DNA of 64,000 nt from Rubrivivax sp. (GTDB taxonomy: Bacteria > Pseudomonadota > Gammaproteobacteria > Burkholderiales > Burkholderiaceae_C): positions 124,001-188,000 of the forward strand of contig JAUXRG010000048.1 in assembly GCA_030681795.1 (NCBI GenBank), given 5' to 3'. A model generated the notes under the pieces. It was not told the DNA's origin, made no database searches, and worked only from the letters and a program-made list of their open reading frames with translations. Positions 17,960 through 26,600 of this stretch are shown piece after piece. The position numbers and the translations under genes are program-made. Numbering within the stretch: position 1 is the first letter of the stretch; each line of letters opens with the position of its first letter.

Positions 17960-20419
17960 TCACCGCGCCGCGCGGTCGGCGTGCCTTGCCTTGGACGCGC
18001 GCAGCGGGCGCGTTGCTCGCCCCGATCTGCGTGTGTCAGTGGCCTCACAAGCGCGGCGATAGTCCTGAAGCGTTCTCTGCGCCCGGCCCAGCACGGTGTC
18101 TGCCGGATAGCCCTGTGCGCCCAGGGTGCCAAAGCTCGCGTGGGTCAGCAGTTCCATGCCATCGCTGACCCGGTCGGCGGTATAGATGTGGAATCGCCCC
18201 TGCGAGACTGCCTCCACCAGACGCGGGGCCAACATCAGGTCGCGGCGATTGCGGTGGGGAATCAACACGCCCTGTTGACCATCCAGGCCCAGCAACTCGC
18301 AGCTGCGGAAGTAGCCTTCGATCTTCTCGTTGATGCCGCCCACGGGAAGCATTTCGCCATGCTGGTTGACCGCGCCGGTCACGCCTATCCCCTGCCTGAG
18401 TGCCAGACCGGACAGGCTGGAGAGCAGGGCGTAGAACTCCGCGCAAGAGGCCGAGTCGCCTTCGACACCGCTGTACTCCTGCTCGAAGACCACGGCGGCG
18501 TTGAGTGCCAGCGGCGCGATGTGCGCAAACAGGGCCGACAGGTAGCTCTGCAGAATCAGCACGCCCTTGTCGTGAATGGGGCCGGACAACTCGACCTCGC
18601 GCTCGATGTTGAGCAGGCCCTCCTCGCCGGCGTGGGTGCTGGCGGTCACCCGCACCGGGAAGCCGAACTGGTAGTCGCCCAGATCCACGATCGTCATGCC
18701 GTTCACCTGGCCCACCTGCTCGCCGGTCACATCGAGCAAGCGCTCGCCGTCGGCAATGGACTCCTGCAGCCGCTGTTCGGGGTAGTCGTGCCGGTGGACG
18801 CGCGCCTGAATGGCAGCCAGGACATCGGCCTTGTCGACCGGCGCCGCACCCCGCAGGCGCGCCAGGGCGGCGCTTTCCATCACCAGCGCCTCACAGCGGG
18901 CGAAGAGGGCGCTCTGACGCGTCTGGTCTTGCGCCTCGCGGTGCGTCTCTTCGATCAGCGTCGCCACCGCAGGCGCCGAGAAGTGCGCCAGGCCCATCCT
19001 GCGGCAGGTGTGCGCCACGAAGACCGCGGTGGCCCTGTGCGTTTCAGGCGTGGCGGCAAAGCTCTCGGCAAAGTCGACCTTGCAGCGAAAACGCCGCGCC
19101 GACTCGGGGTCGCCTTCTTGCACGACGTAGTAGTCCTCGACCGAAGCGATCAGGACGATCTTCACCTCGACGTCCACCGGCTCGGGTTGCAGGGAGACCG
19201 CGGCGATCGGCGCGTAGACCATGCCCGGCTCCTCGATCTGCAGCCGCCCGCTGCGCAAGAACCGGCGCAGCTTCTCCCAGACCTGCGGATCGGCCAGCAG
19301 GTCGCGCAGATGCAGCAACAGGAAGCCGCCATGCGCCTTCAGCAGGCTGCCTGCCCGGATGCGTGAGAAGTCGGTCACCAGCACATCGTTGTCGGACTCG
19401 TACTCGATGCTGCCGAACAAGGAGCGGAAGAGCGGGTTGTCGTCCACGATCACCGGTGCGCCTTCGCGGCCGTGGTTGTCGACCACCACGTTGACACGCA
19501 GGCGCGAGAGCAGCTCGATCAGCGCGGCGACGCGCTCCTCTTGGGGCTCATCGGTCGTCAGAAAGAGTTCCAGGTTGTCCAGCACATCCGCCTGCGCCTG
19601 TTCGAGGTACTGCCCCAACTTGACGGCATCCTTGATCTGCTTGCGCAGCTTGATGCGTATCTCCTGCAGCTCGTGTTCGAGCATGGGCTTGATCATCTGG
19701 CGTCGCAGCGCGGCCAGCTTCTCGTTCATCACGAGCTCCCTGGCGCGGGCTTTTTCCAGAAAGCGGCTGATCTCGGCGCGCAGCGCTTCTTCGGCGCGGT
19801 CGAGCTCCGCGCGCTGTGGCGGGGTCAGCGCCGCGGCCGTGCCCGCGGTGAGGGGTTGGCCCTTGTCGTCGTGCTGGGTGAAGACCAGGCGACCCTGGTC
19901 ACGCACCAGCCCGAAGTTGCGCGCCTGGGCAAAGGCGCTGAGCTCGGCGAAGGCCCGGTCTTCCTCTGCCTTGTGGCCGTTCTGGATGCGTTCGCTTTCG
20001 GCCATCACGTCCGTGGCGGCGAGTCGCTTGGGCACTTCGGCCTGAACCGTCTTGGCAAACTCCGCCATCAGCTGGCGCAACAGCCGCCCCTCACCGGCGG
20101 GCAAACGCAGGGCGCGTGGATGCTCAGGCTCCTCGAAATTGTGCAAGTAGCACAGGTCGGGAGGCGTCGGCCGCTTGGCGGCCTCCAGGCACATCATCTG
20201 GTTCATGAGCGAGCTTCGGCCGCTGCCGACCTCGCCCAGCACAAACAGGTTGTAGTCCGGCTGATCCATCTGCAGGCCGAAACGGGCGGCTTGCTCTGCA
20301 CGCTCCTGCCCGATCCAGGGCAGCGGCAGTGGCAGCAATTCGGAGGTGTCGGCGAAGCCCAGCGTGGCGGGAGCGATGCTGAGACGCAGTTCGGACGGGG
20401 CCAATTCGATGATGGTCAT
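17960..20419 (-). CDS. Lon-like ATP-dependent protease (LonB/LonC-type, S16)
   Basis: The protein is 819 residues. The P-loop reads GEVGSGRSS at ~62-70, with Arg where Walker A has Lys. A long coiled-coil insertion occupies ~130-310. The C-terminal S16 protease domain has its catalytic dyad as Ser~656 in EGDSASC and Lys~698 in GGINEKIEGYF. These proteins degrade or remodel substrates under stress and are distinct from housekeeping Lon. ATG 20419 (MTIIELAP) was chosen because the upstream in-frame sequence looks non-coding. It is divergent from the giant glucan synthase gene, with 197 nt between the starts. Confidence 0.88.
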   Translation of the reverse strand: MTIIELAPSELRLSIAPATLGFADTSELLPLPLPWIGQERAEQAARFGLQMDQPDYNLFVLGEVGSGRSSLMNQMMCLEAAKRPTPPDLCYLHNFEEPEHPRALRLPAGEGRLLRQLMAEFAKTVQAEVPKRLAATDVMAESERIQNGHKAEEDRAFAELSAFAQARNFGLVRDQGRLVFTQHDDKGQPLTAGTAAALTPPQRAELDRAEEALRAEISRFLEKARARELVMNEKLAALRRQMIKPMLEHELQEIRIKLRKQIKDAVKLGQYLEQAQADVLDNLELFLTTDEPQEERVAALIELLSRLRVNVVVDNHGREGAPVIVDDNPLFRSLFGSIEYESDNDVLVTDFSRIRAGSLLKAHGGFLLLHLRDLLADPQVWEKLRRFLRSGRLQIEEPGMVYAPIAAVSLQPEPVDVEVKIVLIASVEDYYVVQEGDPESARRFRCKVDFAESFAATPETHRATAVFVAHTCRRMGLAHFSAPAVATLIEETHREAQDQTRQSALFARCEALVMESAALARLRGAAPVDKADVLAAIQARVHRHDYPEQRLQESIADGERLLDVTGEQVGQVNGMTIVDLGDYQFGFPVRVTASTHAGEEGLLNIEREVELSGPIHDKGVLILQSYLSALFAHIAPLALNAAVVFEQEYSGVEGDSASCAEFYALLSSLSGLALRQGIGVTGAVNQHGEMLPVGGINEKIEGYFRSCELLGLDGQQGVLIPHRNRRDLMLAPRLVEAVSQGRFHIYTADRVSDGMELLTHASFGTLGAQGYPADTVLGRAQRTLQDYRRACEATDTRRSGRATRPLRASKARHADRAAR

Positions 20420-20616
20420 GGACGCGCTCACTGAGGGGGCAATTTCATTGTGCCCCTCTGGGGAGGGAACGCCACGGCGCCACCACATCGTGCGGCGAAT
20501 CCAACGCATGCCGGTCTCGATCGGGCCACGCCCACGCCGCGTTGGGTCGCTACACTGCATTGCGGTTGGGCATGCGCCGGGGAATGTCCTGCAGAAGGTC
20601 GCCCCAGGGGGGGGTT

Positions 20617-23600
20617 GTGACGGCAAGTGGGTTCGGGCAATGGGTGCCGCAGTGGGCGGGCAGGATTGCCGCGCATTGGCCACTGCAACGTGATGCCGCG
20701 GATATCGAAGAGGCCCCGCTGCGCGCGGAGCTTCTCACCGCCGACCAGATCGCCCAGCACGGCAAGAGTCTGGCCGCCGTCCACGAGCTGACCACCGCGC
20801 GCGCCCCCGACCGCTTGCTCGCGCGCCTTGCATCCAACGAGAAGCTGCTGGTCCAGGTCTGCGCGCTGCTCGCCCCGCAGGGCGAACAGCAACGCAGTTC
20901 GCCGGCGGGCGAGTGGCTGCTCGACAACTTCTACCTCATCGAAGAAGAGATCCGCACCGCCAAGCTCCACTTTCCGGCGGGCTTCAGCCGTGAGCTGCCG
21001 CGCCTGCGCTCGGGCCCGTCGGCGGGGCTGCCGCGTGTCTACGATCTCGCGCTGCAGGCCGTGGCGCATGGCGACGTCCGGCTCGGGCGAGGCATCTTGA
21101 GCCGCTTCGTTGCGTCGTACCAGACGGTGAAGGTGCTCAAGCTGGGCGAGCTCTGGGCGATTCCCATCATGCTGCGCCTGGCGCTGATCGAAAACCTGCG
21201 CCGCGTCGGGGCGCACATCGCCGCCTGCCGCGAGCAGCGCAACCTCGCTGCCGCTTGGGCGGAGAAGATGCTCGACGTGGCCGAGCGCGATCCCAAGGGG
21301 CTGATCCTGGTCATCGCCGATATGGCGCGCTCCGATCCGCCGATGACCGGGCCCTTTGTCGCCGAGCTGGCACGCCGGCTCCAGGGCCGCAGCGCGGCGC
21401 TGGCGCTGCCGCTCACCTGGATCGAACAGCGCCTGCACGAATCGCACCGGAGCATCGAGCAGATGGTCCAGGCCGAGGCACAACAACAAGCCACGGACCA
21501 GGTGTCGGTCAGCCACAGCATAGGCGCCCTGCGCATGATCGGCGCGATGGACTGGCGCGAGTTCGTCGAGACCTTGAGCCGGGTCGAGCAGACGCTGCGC
21601 GAAGACCCGAGCGACGTCTACGCGCGCATGGACTTCGCCACCCGCGACAGCTACCGCCATGTGGTCGAAGCGATCGCGCGCACCAGCCCGCTGTCGGAGC
21701 CCGAGGTGGCGCGCGCAGCGGTCGACCTGGCGGCTGACTCGGCGGCGCGGCGCAATGAAGAACACCCTCACCTTGGGCATGTGGGGTACTACCTGATCGA
21801 CGCTGGACGCACTGAGCTGGAACGTGTCGCGCGAGCGCGCCCGCCGCTGGGCTTGCGCTGGCGTCGCGCTGCGGCCCGGCGGGGGCTGCTGCACTACAGC
21901 TTCGCGGTGATCGGCCTGACGTTGGCACTCAGCGGCGGCATCGCCTGGCGTGCGACCCAGGGCGGGCAAGACCCCTTGTGGACGCTGAGGGCCGACGAAT
22001 GGCTGTGGGTGCCCGCGCTGGTGCTGATACTTGCCACGAGCCAGCTCGCGGTGGCCCTGGCGAACTGGGCCGCCAGCTTGTGGAACACCCCGCGCGCCTT
22101 GCCGCGCATGGACTTTTCCTTCGGCATCCCGCCGTCGCAGCGCACCCTGGTGGTGGTGCCCACGATGCTCGGCAGCCCGCAGGGCATCGACGATCTGGTC
22201 GAGGCGCTGGAAGTGCGCTTCGTGGTCAACCGCGACGCGCAGCTGCACTTCGGCCTGCTCACCGACTTTCACGATGCCGCGCAGGAGACGCTGCCCGGCG
22301 ACGAGGCCCTGCTGCGCTACGCCCGCGAGAAGATCGAGGCGCTGAACCACAAATACAGCGCCTTGGCGGCACCCTCGCCGGGCGTCGACCGCTTCTTTCT
22401 GTTTCACCGTCCGCGCCGCTGGAACCCGCGCGAACGCGTATGGATGGGCCACGAGCGCAAGCGCGGCAAGCTCGCGGACCTGAACGCGCTGCTGCGCAGC
22501 CATGAACGCGCCGGCCCCGCCGATCGCTTCTCGCTGATCGTCGGCGACACCTCGCCGCTGCGGGGCGTGCGCTACGTCATCACGCTCGACACCGACACCC
22601 AGTTGCCGCGCGACGCGGCGTGGCAGTTCGTCGGCACGATGGCCCATCCGCTGAACCGGCCGCGCTTCGGCGGCACGCCCGAAGCCCCGCGCGTGGTCGC
22701 CGGCTACGGCATCCTGCAGCCTCGCGTCGGCGTGAGCCTGCCCGGCACCCTGCGATCGCGCTATGCGCGGCTGTTCGGCGGCGAGCCGGGCATCGACCCC
22801 TACACGCGTGCGGTCTCCGACATCTACCAGGACCTCTTCGACGAGGGCTCGTTCATCGGCAAGGGCATCTACGACGTCGACGCCTTCGAGCATGTGCTGG
22901 GGGGGCGTCTGCCGGAAAACCGCATCCTCAGCCACGACCTGCTGGAGGGCTGCTACGCGCGCTCGGGTCTGATCAGCGACGTGCAACTGTTCGAGGAATC
23001 GCCGTGGCGCTACGACGCCGACGTGTGCCGGCGCCAGCGCTGGATCCGCGGCGACTGGCAGATCATCGCGTGGCTCTGGCCCAGGCTGCGCCTGTCGCCG
23101 GGGGGGCCGCAAGACGGCCGGCCTGCGGTGACCGTGAGGAATCCGCTGTCGCCCCTGTCGCGCGTGAAAGTCGTCGACAACCTGCGGCGCAGCCTCACGC
23201 CGGCCGCCCTCACCGCGCTGCTCCTGCTCGGTTGGAGCGTGCTGCAGGCGCCCTGGCTGTGGACGCTGTGGGGCGTGGCCATCCTGTTCGCGCCGCCGCT
23301 GGCCGCGCTGCTGGTGGATCTGTGGCGCAAGCCGGCGTCGCTGCGCGCGGGACAGCATGTGACGGCCACCTTGCCGTCGGCATCCCGGCAGTTCGGTCAG
23401 GCCACGCTGAGCCTGGCCTGCCTGCCCTACGAAGCGGCGTTCAGCCTCGACGCCGTGCTGCGCACGCTGGGCCGGCTTTGGATCACACGGCGCCGGTTGC
23501 TCGAGTGGCAAGCGTCGGCCGATTTGGCCCTGCGCGCCCCACCGGGCAGCGCGCAAGACCTGAGGCAGACCCTCGTGACGATGTGGGTGTCGCCCGCGCT

Positions 23601-26600
23601 GGCAGGGGCCACGGCCTTGGCCTTGAGCGTGGCCCGGCCCGCCGCACTCGCCGTTGCCGCGCCGGTGCTGGCGTTGTGGCTGCTGTCGCCGGTGGTCGTG
23701 TGGTGGCTGAGTCGTCCCTTGCAGCGCAAGCCATCAACACTGAGCGCCGCACAAAACCTGTTCCTGCGCCTGCTGGCGCGCCGCACCTGGGCCTTCTTCG
23801 ACACCTTCGTCGGGCCCTCCGACCACGCGCTGCCGCCCGACAACGTGCAGGAGCATCCGGTGGCGCGCATCGCGCACCGCACCTCGCCGACCAACATCGG
23901 CTTGTCCTTGCTCGCGAACCTGGCGGCATACGACTTCGGCTACCTCACGCTCGGGCAACTGATCACGCGCACGGGCGCCACGCTCGACACGATGGAAGCG
24001 CTGGACAGACACGAGAGCCACTTCTACAACTGGTACGACACCCAGTCGCTGCAGCCGCTGCGTCCGGCTTACGTGTCGACGGTGGACAGCGGCAACCTCG
24101 CGGGCCACCTGCTGACGCTGCGCAGCGGGCTGCTGGCGCTGGCGGCCGAACCGCCGCAGCTGCCGCGCCTGTTTGCGGGTCTGGCTGACACCGTGCAGTT
24201 GCTGCGCCAGGCGTTGGCCGCTCCGGCGGTCGACAGCCCGCTGGTCCGACTCGAGGCTCTGCTGTCGAGCGCGCAAGCCGGGCCGCCACAAGAACCGCAC
24301 ACCCTCGGGGCGACATTCGATGGCCTGGCAAGCTGTGCGGCCGAGCTGCTGGAGTCGATGGGGCCTGCAGCCCCATCCGCCCCATCCGCCCCATCCGCCC
24401 CTGCACCAGAGGCAGGCGAAGGCGCCGAGCTGCCCGCGATCGACGAAGCATGGCGCTGGGCCGAAGCGCTGGACCGCCAATGCCGCGCCGCGCTGGCCGA
24501 GCTGCAGGAACGGTGGCCGGCGGCAGCGCAGCCCGCCAACCCCACCGGCCGCGCCGAGCAGGCCGGGCAGGCCGGAGACATGCCCGCGCTGCCCACGCGC
24601 CGCTCGGCGTTGCTGGCGCTGGCCGCGCGCGCCGGCGCCCTGGCCGAGATGGACTACGGCTTCCTCTACGACGCGGGGCGCAACCTGTTGGCCATTGGCT
24701 ACAACGTCGACGAGAGGCGCCGCGACTCGGGCTATTACGACCTGCTGGCCTCGGAGGTCCGGCTGTGCAGTTTCGTCGCCGTGGCCCAGGGCAAGGTGCC
24801 GCAGGAGAGCTGGTTCGCGCTCGGGCGGCTGCTCACCACCGTCGACGGCCAGCCCATCCTGCTGTCGTGGAGCGGCTCGATGTTCGAGTACCTGATGCCG
24901 ATGCTGGTGATGCCCTGCTACGAAAACACGTTGCTCGACCAGACCATGCGCGCGGCGGTGGAGCGGCAGATCCACTACGGCCGCCAGCGTGGCGTGCCCT
25001 GGGGCATGTCGGAGTCGGGCTACCACGCCACCGACACCGCGCTGAACTACCAGTACCGGGCGTTCGGCGTGCCCGGCCTGGGCCTCAAGCGCGGGCTGGC
25101 CGAAGACCTGGTGGTGGCGCCCTACGCCACCGTGATGGCCCTCATGGTCGAGCCCAGGGCCGCTTGCCAGAACCTGGTGCGGCTGGCCGAAGAGGGGCTG
25201 ACGGGTGCCTACGGCTACTACGAGGCCATCGACTACACGCCGGCGCGGCTGCCGCGCGGGCGGACCGGCGCGGTGGTGCGTTCCTTCATGGCCCACCACC
25301 AGGGCATGAGCCTGCTGGCGTTGGCGCATCTGTTGCTCGGCCAGCCCATGCAGCGCCGCTTCGAGGCCGACCCGCAGTTGCAGGCCACGCTGCTGCTGCT
25401 GCAGGAGCGCATCCCCAAGGCCGTGGCCTTCCATCCCCACACGGCCGACCGCGCCGAGCTGCGCCCGACTTTCGGCACGGCCGAGGCACCGCTGCGGACG
25501 ATCACGACGCCCGACACGCCGACACCGGAGGTGCAGCTGCTGTCCAACGGGAACTACCACGTGATGGTCACCCATGCGGGCGGCGGCTACAGCCGCTGGA
25601 AGGACCTGGCCGTGACGCGCTGGCGCGAAGACACCACCTGCGACGCCTGGGGCAGCTTTTGCTACCTGCGCGACACCGAGACCGGCACCTGCTGGTCGAG
25701 CACGCACCAGCCCACGCTATGGAAGCCCGACTCCTTCGAGGCCATCTTCACCGAGGGCCGCGCCGAGTTCCGCCGTCGCGACCAGGGCATCGATGCCTAC
25801 ACCGAGATCGTCGTTTCGCCGGAAGACGATATCGAGTTGCGCCGCCTGCGGCTGACCAACCTGGGCCGCACGCAGCGCCACATCGAACTCACCAGCTACA
25901 CCGAGGTCGTCCTGGCGCCGCATGCGGCCGATGCGCAGCACCCGGCGTTCAGCAAGCTGTTCGTGCAGACCGAGCGGGTCCACGACCTGCCCGCACTGCT
26001 GTGCACGCGTCGCCCGCGCTCGGTCGACGAGCCGACGCCCTGGATGTGCCACCTGATGGCGGTGCATGGCGTGAAGGCCGGGGCGGCGTCGCACGAGACC
26101 GATCGCGCGCGCTTCATCGGCCGCGGACGCACCCTCAGCGCGCCGCAGGCGATGTGCTCGGCCGCCGACTTGTCGGGCAGCGCCGGCTCGGTGCTCGATC
26201 CCATTGCCGCCATGCGACGTGTCGTCACGCTGGAGCCGGGACAAACCGCCACCATCGACATGGTCTACGGCATGGCCGAGTCGCGCGACGGCTGCCTGGC
26301 GCTGCTCGCCAAGTACGCCGACCGACGCCTCGCCGACCGCGTGTTCGAACTCGCGTGGACGCACGGCCAGGTGGTGTTGCGCCAACTCAACGCGACCGAG
26401 GCCGACACCGAGCTGTATGCGCGGCTGGCCAGCGCGGTGATCTATGCGCAGAGTACGCAGCGCGCCGACAGCGCGCTGCTGCTGCGCAACCGGCGCAGCC
26501 AGTCGGGCCTGTGGGGCTACGGCATCTCGGGCGACTTGCCGATCGTGCTGCTGCAGATCCGCGAGTCGGCCCACATCGATCTGGTGCGGCAGATGGTGCA

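Noticed and set aside
20428-23556. A 1,042-codon open frame on the minus strand opposite the glucan synthase gene
   Set aside because: It is an antisense shadow: His/Arg/Gln-rich composition, no domain, no ribosome binding site, and it fully overlaps a well-supported coding sequence. Similar shadows at 25717-29493 (minus), 24450-27263 (plus, other frame), 30563-33667 (plus) and 42583-44214 (minus) were rejected for the same reasons.
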